Shown here in pieces: positions 35,504 through 45,829 of a stretch of 64,000 nucleotides of DNA. Location: positions 2,108,001 through 2,172,000 of the forward strand of contig JACZZP010000006.1 in assembly GCA_015183035.1 (NCBI GenBank). Direction: 5' to 3'. The notes under the pieces were generated by a model. It was not told the origin of the DNA and did no database searches. It was given only the letters and a program-made list of their open reading frames with translations. The translations under genes were made by a program, and so were the position numbers. The stretch is from Meloidogyne chitwoodi. Taxonomy: Eukaryota > Nematoda > Chromadorea > Rhabditida > Meloidogynidae. Within the stretch, counting starts at the first letter, position 1. Each line of letters opens with the position of its first letter.

Positions 35504-38500
35504 TTAACTCTGATTAGAGTTATTTAAATTTTTAATTAAAGGGCTATTAGAGTCTTGAATTGTTGAACTGTTGTTTTGTTTCTTTTTCTCTTCTGTTACT
35601 CTAAAAAATGGATTTAGAGCTATTTGAGTATTAGAAGACCAATTTGGAAGAAAACGAAGGCCTATTGAAGAAAGCATTGAAAATGGAGAAGATCGGAAAG
35701 GAGGAGAAGCCAAATACTGTGCTGAAGGGAATAAACGATTATTCTTTTGAGGTGTATTTTTTGAAGAAATTGAGTTTGAATTGTTAGTTATTGAAGGTTC
35801 TATCAAGAAACAATTTGCAGCTCTAAAAATTTGAAAATTAAAATTTGACCATTAGAGTCTCAATAAATTAAAATTTTATTTTTAATTAAAAAATTGCCTT
35901 TCATCAGTCATATCTTCATTTTTTTGGTCTCTAAAACCTTTAGCAAAAGGATTTAATTCAATTTTCTTTTGTGTGACCTAAAAAATATTTTTTTAAAAAT
36001 ACAATTAAACGTCAATCAAATAAAAGAAAAACTAACTAATTGGTTTTGATAGGCTGTGACAGCAACAAAAGTTGTTCCCTTTTAAAAATATATATGGTAT
36101 ATTTATTTTATTAAATTTTATTTAATAAAAATTAAAAAAGAAAATTAAAAAGGATTATGTAAGATATAAATGAAAAATCACGATTCTCCACGTTTTTTGC
36201 CTATAACTTTTTTTAGTGTGTTCGGATCAGATCAACCCCAATAACTAAAATAATCAGTGAACTCTAAGCTTTCGATTGATATAAGAATTATAAAAAAATA
36301 ATGAAAATTAAAAAAGTTATGATTAAAAAAAGAAAGTTCCCATCAATACTCTAATGTCTCCTTTTCTCTTAAAGTTTTAACAAAAAGAGACTATTAGAGT
36401 ACAAAAGAAATTAAAAACTTTTTTCTCTTACCTCAAACAAAAAAGTTTTATAATCAAAAGGTCCATTAGCAAGCTTTTTCAGTCCCTCAACATTTTTAAT
36501 TTCTTTATTAAATATTTGTTGTTGTTTTTTAATTATTGTTGAATGTTCTTTAGGTATACAAACTACATGCACTCTAGGACGATATTTATGCATTGAATTT
36601 AATTGAAGCTTTAAAAAAATTTTTAATTTTTTTTTTTTAAATTTACCTGATCTGTGCTGTTGCTTTCTGCTAAAAAAAATTAAAAAAATTATTTTTAAAT
36701 AAAAGAAGGCGTGTCTCTCTTAAATTTTAGTGATCTCTAACTTTTCTCTAACCCAACTTTATTAAAAATTTTTCGTAAGAGTAAAAAATTAAAACAATTT
36801 TTTTTTAATTTCTTTTAAATTTTTTATATTTTTAAAAAATAAATAAAAAATAAATTAACCATTATTAGTTAGTTTAACTTTATCAAAACTAATTATTTGT
36901 CCATTTTGTGCCAACTTAAATAAATAAATTAATTTAAAATAAATTAAATTAAATTAACTTGATCTCCACCAATAGGATTATCTGGGTGAGAAAATAAACG
37001 TCCAAATTGTGCTCTTTCTGCTTTACCAGCACTTTGCCATTGAGATTTATTATCTTTTTTTATAAAAATTAATAAATGATGTCCCAAAAACTTACAGGCA
37101 TAACGAAAACGATGTTTTTTTTCTACCTAAAAATTTAATTTAAAATATTTTTTTAAAGAAAAACAAACCGGAATTAAATCAAGATATATTAGATAAACAA
37201 AACCGGGAAGTGTGCCTTGTAGGCGACAACGAAGAACTGGAAACATTCGTCTATATAAAAAATTAAAATTTAATTTTTTTTAATTTTTAGAGTAAATTAA
37301 AAAGAAAAAAAATTAATTAAAAAATTATTTTTTTCTATTTTAATTATTTTTATTTATTTTTTCTAATTTTCAGTTATAAAACAATTTTTTCTCTCATTAC
37401 CAATATTTTTAGTAGAAAGCAATTTTATAGGTTTACGACAAAGTGGTTGCTCCCCTCTTCTCTTATTTTTAACCAAAAATCTCATTTCGCTAATTGCTGC
37501 TTTTATTTTTATATTTTTAGCAGTATTTTAGATGAATAAACCGGTTAAATCAACCTATGGACGTTAGAGTCTGAAAGATTTATATTTGTTTAATTGTAGA
37601 ATGTGAGACTCAAATGGATAATACTCAAAAAGTTGTGAATTTACATTTTAAAAGCCAAAAATATCGTTTCCTATGATTGAGACTCAAATGTCACCTACTT
37701 TTTTATTCATCTATTTACCACTAAATACTTTACAATTCTCTTGTCCTTGTATATTTTAAGAGAGCAAAAATATTTTTTATGTCTCAGGGGGGTAATAGAA
37801 GAAAAAGATTGAGAGGAATAAATAGATTATGTTTAGACATTAAAAAGAGAGAGAAAAGAATAACTGAAATAAATATTATTTTCAAAAGAAAAGGTTAATC
37901 TCTAACGACATTAGTATTTTTAAGAGAATAACAATAAAGAAATAACAAGGACAGAGAAAAAGAGAACAATTAAAGTTTTTCTGATTCTGATTTAAACTTT
38001 TTCCGGAAAAAACATTCCGTAAACTAAAACATTCCAGAAAAAGTTTTATTATAAAACTTTCCGGAAAAAGTTTTATTAAACTTTCAGGTTTTGTTTTTCT
38101 CTGAAAAATAACTATATATACAATATTTTTAATATGTTTCTTTTATTTTTCTTTTCTTTGACTTAAAATACAGTAAAAATATATTCTCTTTCTCTCTTTT
38201 ATATTTTTTTATTTGCACATTCGCGCGAACGTATAAAATTATTTATTTAGATTTTTTCTTTTATTTGTTTCAACATTTATTGAAAGAAATCTTTTTATTA
38301 TTTTATTTTTTTCCATTCATTCAGCGCATTAAATTTTTTTTTTAATTTTTTTTCAATTCATCTGCTTTTATATCTTTAATAAAATTAAAAAAAAAACATT
38401 TTTCTCCTAATTTTCATTTTGCCGCCTTTGAGTAAATTTTTTTTCTGTTGACTTGACGGACAATTGAATTTTAAGGAAAAAAAATACGAAAATAAAATTG

Positions 38501-40280
38501 AGAAAAGTGGTAGTAAATTGGAAATATAAAAGAAAAGGCTCGTTTATTATAGGAAGAGAGGATATTGCGGCGCTGAACAGTTTTGGCGTGCGCTTGAAAA
38601 TTGCTATAAAGATTAAAATATATTGTCTGAAATTTTACATAAATTTAATTTATTTAGTTTTCTAAATATTTTATAAATTTTAGAACTTTTTGTTCATTAT
38701 ATTTTAAGTTATGGTCGAAAATACATCAAAAATAGTCAATTTTGGATATTTTTCGCCCAGAAATTCTGAAATATCAGAACAAAAATTCTGAAATTTTTAC
38801 TAAAATTAGCTGATCGTATTGCACATTTTATTGCAAAATTTTATTAATTTAGCTTTTAATTTGGCAAAGTTATGAGGCTCCGCGCCGTAAAAGCATCTTC
38901 CCCGTTTATGGTTATCGCCCATTTAGCGAATTGGTTATTTCCCCTTATTTTTTAAATATTTTCTTTTAAATAAAAAAGGCTTGTTATTTTTGACTCATGG
39001 CACTGTCAATTTGGAAATTGGGTAGTTTTTACTTTTTTATTAGTTTTTTATTTTTCTCTAATTTCTCTCATTTTAATATAATCTCTCACTTACCTCCCCG
39101 ACTTGGTGATTATCTGTAAATTAAAAGAGAAAAAATTATTTAAAAATTGTAAAAATAAAAATAATAAAATTTAATTAATATTTTTATTGAAAAAGAAAAA
39201 AATTGGAAGGAAAAAACGAAAAAATTAAACTAAATGTACAGTAGAACCGTTAAATTTAATTAATTTATAATTAAGGCTATAATTGGAATAAAATTCTGAA
39301 ATTTTGTAAAAATATCTTAATTAGTGGTATCTAACATTTGTATAAATTTTAGATTTTTTGGTCAACTATCTGGAAAGATATGGTCAAAAAACTAAAAAAA
39401 AGTGAATTTTTTGGACATTTTTTGCCATAAATTCTGAAATATTAAATCAAAAATTCTGAAATTTTTAATAAATTAAGAAGAAACGTATCAGAATATTTTT
39501 ACAAATTTTTAAAATTTTTTTAAAAGTTTAAGGTAATATTTTGTCTATTTTATAAGACCGTACTCTAACATCCCTTTTAACATTTTATTCTAATTTTTAA
39601 TTAAAAAAAAATATTTTTTTACCATTTCTGTGCCAAGTTGATCAAATTGTTTCCTTAAAAATAAAATATTAAATTAATATTTAATTTTACCATATTTCTT
39701 TATTTTCCAATTCACATTTTAAATTATTTAGGGAAGAGTTGTTTTGCCTAGAAGGCAGCCAATTATAATCATCCAAAGGGGGAGATTCTTCTTCTAATTT
39801 TAATAATATTTTCCGTTCAGGAAAATTATCTAAAATAATATTTTTTAATTTTTAAAAATTTAAAAAAATTTAATTTTTAAATTATGAGGTCAGACACATT
39901 TTGGACATTAGAGTATCTTAAAACAAAATTTAAATTTATATACCAAAAATATATAAATATTAAAAATTTAATTTTTGTAAAAATATTCTAATAAAAAGGC
40001 TCCTTTATTTTAAAAAGGTTAAAAAATAAATTAAAACTCTCTAATAGAAAGGACACCCAAAAAGAGAGCCTCTACCTTTTATTTTTCCTTCTTTTTTTCC
40101 ATTTCTTTTTAATGATGTTAATTCTTTTAAATTATTAGATTGTTTAGAAGAATTAATAAATTTATCTTCAAGTAATTGATCAATCCAAAATCCTCGTTTT
40201 TTTGTTTTTGGAGAATTTAAAGGAGAAGAATTTTGTCTAATTCTTTTTCTTAAATTGGAAGAATTGTTTAAATTATCCAT
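35504..40280 (-). CDS. T-box transcription factor
   Basis: The protein is a DNA-binding T-box factor. Thirteen exons join with consistent phases: 40280-40076, 39829-39691, 39653-39623, 39113-39094, 37250-37169, 37126-37096, 37053-36959, 36914-36860, 36669-36647, 36608-36432, 36078-36037, 35977-35898 and 35822-35504, giving 432 residues. The T-box runs from IWKQFDQLGTEM and IITKSGRRMFPVLR through RFRYAYNKSQWQSAGKAE, FSHPDNPIGGDQ, ISFDKVKLTNN and MHKYRPRVHVV to TTFVAVTAYQNQLVTQKKIE and NPFAKGFRD. It most resembles the Tbx2/3 group (AGKAE..., HPD). Before the T-box lies GFWIDQLLEDK, perhaps a repressor-type motif. A 60-residue linker separates HVV from FVAVTAYQ, longer than usual. The intron after exon 12 appears to use a GC donor. 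Large introns 4 and 3 hold repeats. Confidence 0.9.
36647..36669 (-). other. 23-base T-box microexon
   Basis: The minus-strand acceptor TTTTAG and donor GTAAAT bound 23 bases that supply AESNSTDQ with the pending base from exon 8. Without it exon 8 does not join exon 10 in frame. The residues lie in the variable loop after KLTNN. Confidence 0.7.
37990..38100. repeat. TTCCGGAA palindromic cluster in T-box intron 4
   Basis: AAACTTTTTCCGGAAAAAAC, AACATTCCAGAAAAAGTTTT and AAACTTTCCGGAAAAAGTTT are related palindromes spaced by 20-30 bases. The third is nearly a perfect inverted repeat. Their role is unknown. Confidence 0.5.
38640..39500. repeat. Two copies of an AAATTCTGAAATTTTT element in T-box introns
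   Basis: At 38640-38880 and again at 39290-39500 the same order of words appears: TATAAATTTTAGA..TTTTTGGTC or GTTC, then GATATGGTCAAAAA or GTTATGGTCGAAAA, then AAATTCTGAAATAT and AAAAATTCTGAAATTTTTA. The microexon at 39094 lies between the copies. A weaker third relative is at 34900-35110. Confidence 0.55.
39094..39113 (-). other. 20-base T-box microexon encoding IITKSGR
   Basis: On the minus strand TTTACAG precedes ATAATCACCAAGTCGGGGAG, and a perfect GTAAGT donor follows. It codes for IITKSG plus two bases of R, exactly the residues required between TEM (exon 3) and RMFP (exon 5) in every T-box. It sits 509 bp after exon 3 and 1.84 kb before exon 5. Confidence 0.9.
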
Positions 40281-41466
40281 ATCTTAAAAATAAAATATTT
40301 TTTTTATTTTTTTAAAAATTAAAAATATTTTCTTATTTTAAAAGCGCTAAATGACTAGTAAAATTGTATATAAAAGGTGCTATAGTTTTTACTGTTTCCC
40401 ACACTAATGTTTTTAGCACTTATCCGTAAAGAAGCGAAGACACGTTAGAGAAACGCCCACTGCCTTCTTTTATTACTTTGGGTAGTGTCTAACATTTTCT
40501 TTTCAATTTATGCGTCTCTTACTTTCTCGATTATTTTAATTTCTCTCTTTTCTTATTTTGAATTCTTTTTCTTTCTCTTCTCTTTTCTTTTCTCACTCTC
40601 CTCTTTTATTGCTAACTTTTCAACGCCTTTCTTGTCACCTTTCTTTTCCCTTAAGGGTAGAACTGTCAACCAATCAGTAGTGGCTGACAATTTAAAAAAT
40701 AATAAAATAATTGTAAAAAAGGCGGTAAAAATAAACTAAAAAAAATTTTTTTGCGTGACCTAGTGATGACGAAATGAATAAAAATATTGTAAATATTTTT
40801 ATTCCAATTAATCAATATTTTTATTGAAAAATATTTTTTTAATTATTATTTTACTAGTAACTGATTTAATTGACAAAAATCGAAAAATTGACTTTTATTT
40901 ATTTTTTATCTTAAATAATTATTTACCACACCATTAGAGTCTGAAAAAATAAATTATTAAAAATTTAATTAAATAAAAATATTGACCAATATTTTTGTGA
41001 CCAAATGAGTTTATTTAATCAGAAAATAAAATGTAAATTAAAAAAAATAAAAAAAAATTGGCCCAATTTTAATATAAATTTAAAATATATATTTTGCCAA
41101 TAAAATACCCAAAAAGCTCAAAAAATGAGTTTTTAATGCAAAAATAAAAAGATGCTATCTTCTTTACACAAATTTGTCATTTTATTCGCTCCCTAAGGCG
41201 AGGATTTGTTTGGGAAAAATCTTTTTTTAGTTTTTTAATCTTTTTGCGGCTGTCAGGAAGAAAAACTCTTTTTTTTCATTTTTAGCTTTCGCCAAATGAG
41301 TAAAAAGAGAATAAATTGATGAGAGGGATTACGGTCACGTCCAGATTTTTTTTAGTTGAAAAGGGGATTATATAAAGGGTATTTTTTAATAATATTTTGA
41401 ATAATTCAAATAGTTATTGCTTTAAAAATTTTTTTATAAAAAATAAGAAAAAATAAAAGTTTAAAT
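40281..41466. other. Intergenic, upstream of the T-box gene
   Basis: No gene is supported. The stretch 40485-40660 is TC-rich on the plus strand. TGTATATAAAAGGTGC at 40366 is a possible TATA-like box but no transcript start is visible. ATTAGAGTCTGAAAAAAT occurs near 40933. Confidence 0.5.
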
Positions 41467-41752
41467 ATACTCTAATGGTATAATAGTTAATATATCTCAG
41501 ACTCTAATGGTATAATAGTTAATATAACTCAGACTCTAATGGTATAATAGTTAATATAACTCAGACTCTAATGGTATAATAGTTAATATAACTCAGACTC
41601 TAATGGTATAATAGTTAATATAACTCAGACTCTAATGGTATAATAGTTAATATAACTCAGACTCTAATGGTATAATAGTTAATATAACTCAGACTCTAAT
41701 GGTATAATAGTTAATATAACTCAGACTCTAATGGTATAATAGTTTATCTCAG
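41467..41752. repeat. 32-bp tandem array of the ACTCTAATGG word
   Basis: Nine units start at 41469, 41501, 41533 and so on every 32 bases. The unit contains ACTCTAATGGTATAATAGTT followed by AATATAACTCAG. Units are nearly identical (first: ATATATCTC in place of ATATAACTC). The array decays rightward into CAGACTCAAATATACTC. No spacer diversity is present, so it is not a CRISPR-like array. Confidence 0.95.
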
Positions 41753-42404
41753 ACTCAAATATACTCGAGTGATATATTTGTATATTTCAGACTCAAATTG
41801 ACTCAAATTGTACTGTTTTTCTTCTTTTAACAATTCAGACTCTAATGGTACTCTACTAGTTTCAAATAGAATTTTCTCAAAATAAATTGACAATTTATTG
41901 TAAAACAATTTCAAATTTAAATTCGTGTCATTTTTACCCAAATTTATTTTTTATTGACAAATTCAAAAAAGATTACATCAAAAATACGCGCATCGAAAAA
42001 TACTCCTTTTTTTACTCCAACATTTATTCTTTTCATCATCGGTCATTTTGGTGACAACTTTTAAGATTTTTGAAAGATAGACGACAAAATGTCCAATTTC
42101 CTCTTTTTGTCATTTTATTCATTCACACTTTTAACAGTGAAGAAAATAAAAAGAAAAGTATCTTCAAAATTCCCTAAGGGAGTCATTGAATAAATGCTTT
42201 TTTAAAATAAAGAAATGACACAAAACATTTATATATAGAGCTGTCAACTTGAAAAAACTGATATTTTATTTGAGAATTTAATTTTAAAAATTAAATAAAA
42301 CTGATATACTTATTTTGTTGAGAAATGTAGCAAATAATATAAATAATAATAAAATTTTAACTTAATTAGAATTTAAATTTGCTTTTATTTATGCTAAAGG
42401 TTCA

Positions 42405-42580
42405 AGTAAAGACAGGAATTTTGAAAATCCGGGACCGGGAAACGGGAAATTTAAGAATAGAACGACCGGCCGGGACCCGACCCGGGAAAACGGGTATTCC
42501 CGATCCTGTTTTCATCCCTGTGACTCAAAAAAAAGCCGGGAAACGGGATCGGGACCCGTTCCCGTTCCTATCTCTAGGTT
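42405..42580. repeat. GC-rich CGGGA repeat patch
   Basis: In otherwise AT-rich DNA this patch reads CCGGGACCGGGAAACGGG, CGGCCGGGACCCGACCCGGG, AACGGGTATTCCCGAT and GATCGGGACCCGTTCCCGTT. The words CGGGAAACGGG and GGGACCCG are repeated in both orientations. The flanks return at once to AT-rich sequence. Remaining gap 41753-43158 holds no gene. Confidence 0.8.
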
Positions 42581-42967
42581 CAAGTGACTGCGAGTGCAAA
42601 GAGAAGATTACTTTCTAGCAAGCAAAAAACAAGAAAAAATCTAAAATATTTATTTTTAAAAATAAAATATATTTTCATTTTGACCTAATCATTAAAATTA
42701 AAGTTTGAGTTGTTGTGCGACAAATTGTTGCTTTCAGTTGAAAAAATGTGATTTTTAATAAATCAGAAAATATATAAATAGTTTAGTAAATAAAATTAAT
42801 TAAAAAATAATATATTAAAGTAAAGATTTTTTAAAATAAATTATACGAGCTTTTTTTAATCAAATTGAATTTCTCTTATTTTTGAACTTTGATGTGAAAA
42901 AAAATATTAGCACTGAAATGTCTGCATTCAATCGACGATTTGTCTCATTTTATTAATTTTTTAGCCT

Positions 42968-43076
42968 AACAAGTCGCAGGCCATCTAGCCGCGCAATAGT
43001 ATATCTAAAGAAGAGAATTAGAGATAAAAAGAAAACTAGAGACTATCGACTTCTTGGCCTGCGACTTCTCGGGCAT
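42968..43076. repeat. GTCGCAGGCC inverted repeat upstream of the MIER1-like gene
   Basis: CAAGTCGCAGGCCATCTAGC on the left and CTTGGCCTGCGACTTCTCGG on the right are inverted with about 60 bases between, 80-190 bp before the MIER1-like ATG. The element is related to the patch at 2268, which also lies near a gene start. Confidence 0.6.
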
Positions 43077-43158
43077 GTCCTTAATTTTTTATGTTATTTT
43101 GTAAACCTTCTTTTTTATTAAATTTAAACAAGATTTTCTTTTTTAAAAGACTTTAGAA

Positions 43159-44937
43159 ATGACTGATTATAACAGTGATAATGAAGATGATCCTACAATT
43201 GATTGTGAAGATGAAGAAGACATTGAAGATGATGAAGGTTTATTTTAAGTTTTTTTTTAAATTTAATTTTCTCAAATTCTTTAAAGCTACATTAGACGAA
43301 GAAGATGCTTTAAATGATGAAGAAGATTATGGAAATGAATTAAAAGAATTAGAAGAAGATGGTCAACTTTCAATGGAAGAATTGAGAAGAAAATATTGTG
43401 TAAATAATGAAGAAAATAAAGAAGAAGATGAAATAATTGCAAAAACTTCAAAAGAAGAAGAAAATTTTGAACTTGTTCAAAAAGAAGAAGATGTTAAAAA
43501 TGCCCAAACTTGTTCTTTTTCTTCTTCTTCTTCTTCACGTGTTTGTAATAATATAAAAGGTAAAATACTTGATGCAATTGCTAGTACATGTGATGCAGCA
43601 GTTAATAATTATTTCAAAACGGATGAATTAGAAGAGGATGAATCTGAAGATTATTTACCTCCTGAACTTTGGAAAAAGGAGATTCGTATAGGACAGGATT
43701 ATCAGGTTTTCTTTTAATTTAAAGGTTATTTTGATAAGATTATTTAATTTAAAAAACTTTAAATTTAATGATATCTCACAAGGAGTATCATACATATCTC
43801 AACAAATTTAATCCTTTAAAAATTAAATTTAAATATTTTAAGGTTTCAAATATTCCTCAAATTGAGCAACAAATGACCGAAAAAAATAAACTTAAAATTG
43901 ATGAAAACTGTAAAGCTCTTTGGATTGCTTCTCCTGAATGTTGTCCCGAAACAATAATAATTAAATATTTAATTGAATGTGAACAATTACGTTTTGGAGA
44001 AAAAAATGGATCTCCTCAAAACCTTAAAAAGCGTTCTTCTTTTTCTTCAGAAACTGCTTCAACTTTAGTGGAAAATGATGAACTTGTTCCTGATGATGAA
44101 AATGCTCTTTTTGCACTCTATTCGGTTTTTTTTAATTTTTTGTTGAATTTTAAGTAGAAAATATATTTTAATGGGAAATATCCGCAAGTTCTGTCCGCAA
44201 ATTTATTAATGGGGAGAGAAATTTTTAATTTTTTCCTTCTTTTTTGTTTTTTATTTAAATAAATCAATTTATATATATTTCCTAATTTACTATTTGATTT
44301 TTCTAATTAATTTTTCATATTTTTTTTTAATAATTATACCTTTTCCTTCTTTGAATTTTTTAAATTTTATTTAAATTTATTTTAATTTTATTAATTTTAT
44401 TTTAATTTATTTTTAGGCAAATTATAACATAAAAAAAGCTTTATTAAAAGCTCCATTCGAATGGCCATCCCTTTCTTCAATTAACGGACCTAATCTAACA
44501 AAAAAAGAGTCAGAGGGTCCATTGTCTGAAGAAGAATGTCAAAATTTTGAAAAAGGAATGTTTGAGTACGGAAAACAATTTTTAAAAATTCAACAAAATT
44601 ATGTTTGTTTAATTTATTTATTTTTAAAATTATTTTTAATTTTTTAAAGTTGCCAAAAAGAGCAATAGGAGAACTTGTCAGTTTCTACTATTGTTGGAAA
44701 AAAAGTGAGCGTTACAATATTTGGCAACAAAATCGACGTGAAAGTCATCAACATGTAAATGTTAAATGTGTTGATTTAATGGGTAAAATAGCTGAATCAA
44801 TATTACGTCAAACAAATCAAATTGATGAAAATAATGATAAACAGATTGTAGAGGATAAGCAACTTTTAAATGAAGGAAAAGGAAATTTATCTATTCAAAA
44901 AATAATTTCTTCTTCTAATCCTTCTTCATCAGGATGA
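43159..44937 (+). CDS. MIER1: MIER1-like ELM2-SANT corepressor
   Basis: MIER proteins are nuclear corepressor scaffolds that recruit HDAC1/2. The start MTDYNSDNEDDPTIDCEDEE opens a long acidic region, with a MIER-type block GQLSMEELRRKYC. The ELM2 domain begins at KKEIRIGQDYQVSNIP and includes KYLIECEQ and the LFALYSANYNIKKAL junction. The SANT domain reads SEEECQNFEKGMFEYGKQFL, LPKRAIGELVSFYYCWKKSE, then RYNIW. The order and the EYGKQF and FYYCWKKSERY strings match MIER1/2/3. A poly-Ser tract lies near residue 115. Five or so exons join in frame. The intron at 44160-44415 carries TCCGCAAGTTCTGTCCGCAA. A palindromic GC-rich element lies just upstream and may be part of the promoter. Confidence 0.88.
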
Positions 44938-45829
44938 GAGGTTTTTTTAAATATAAATAATTTTTTTTTGGCATTTAAAATAAAATGTGTATTATTTAAA
45001 ATATATCTAACTAAGAGAAAAATTATTTTGCGATCAAAAAGAAAATTTTTTTTAATTTAATTATTTAAAAATAAGAGTATTTTTGCTTTGAGACTGATGC
45101 GCATTATAACCTTTTTTCTCTTTTTTAGGTATATTTTAATTATAAAAATATTATAATCATTAAATCTCACAAATCAGTCATTTTTTCTTCCAATAATTTT
45201 AACTTTTTGTTTCTTTTCTTTTTTTTTTAAATTTTAAAATTTTTTTGGAATTAAAGATAAACATTTTTTGGAAATTTTTGAGCTTTCTTTTCTTTTAATT
45301 ATTTTAAAAATAAATATATATTTTTTTTCTTAATATTTTTTAAAATATCCCCCTTAATATTCTTTTTCACTCTCACACTTTTCACTGATTTTTATAAAAC
45401 TGAATTTCCAAAGAAAGTTTTTGAAGGTTTTTTATTATTTTAAAATAAATAAAAAAAATTCAGTTTAATATGAAAACTTAAAAAAAATTAAAAAAAAAAC
45501 TAATTTTTAAAGCCCAGAACAAAACAATTTTTTTCTCCTTCCTGCCTATCTAATTAATTAATTAAATATTCTACTACTACTATAATTAATATATTTGATA
45601 TTATTTATGTAGCATATATTTTTTTAATAATAAAAATTTTTAAAAAATGTTTATTTTATTTTTGGGGTTATTAGAGTCTGAAAATTATTTTTTTATTTTG
45701 GGGCTATAAGAGTCTCAGAATTATAAAATTAAATTTAGGGCTATTAGAGTCTCAAAAGATTATTTATTTTTTGTGTAATTAGAGTCTTAAATCTTTTTTT
45801 ATTTTGGGGCGATTAGAGTCTGAAAATAT
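44938..45829. other. Convergent intergenic gap with ATTAGAGTCT words
   Basis: No gene is seen. From 45668 to 45820 five copies of GG(C/T)TATTAGAGTCT or a close variant are spaced 35-45 bases apart. They continue inside the last intron of the next gene (46040-46175) as GGGCTATTAGAGTCTCAAAA. Both flanking genes end here. Confidence 0.7.

Noticed and set aside
37374..37486. Minus-strand frame starting MRFLVKNKRREGEQ within the T-box locus
   Set aside because: The T-box exons join completely without it, no T-box residues are present and it has no matching splice phases. It lies in the large intron 4.
40485..40739. 84-codon plus-strand hydrophobic frame
   Set aside because: It comes from a TC-rich tract that translates to Ser/Phe/Leu; no family features or exon partners.
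41467..41752. Regular 32-bp repeats resembling a CRISPR array
   Set aside because: There are no variable spacers, no cas genes and the genome is eukaryotic; it is an ordinary tandem repeat.
41744..41941. 65-codon minus-strand frame next to the 32-bp array
   Set aside because: Part of it is the repeat itself, there is no homology visible and no splice partner.
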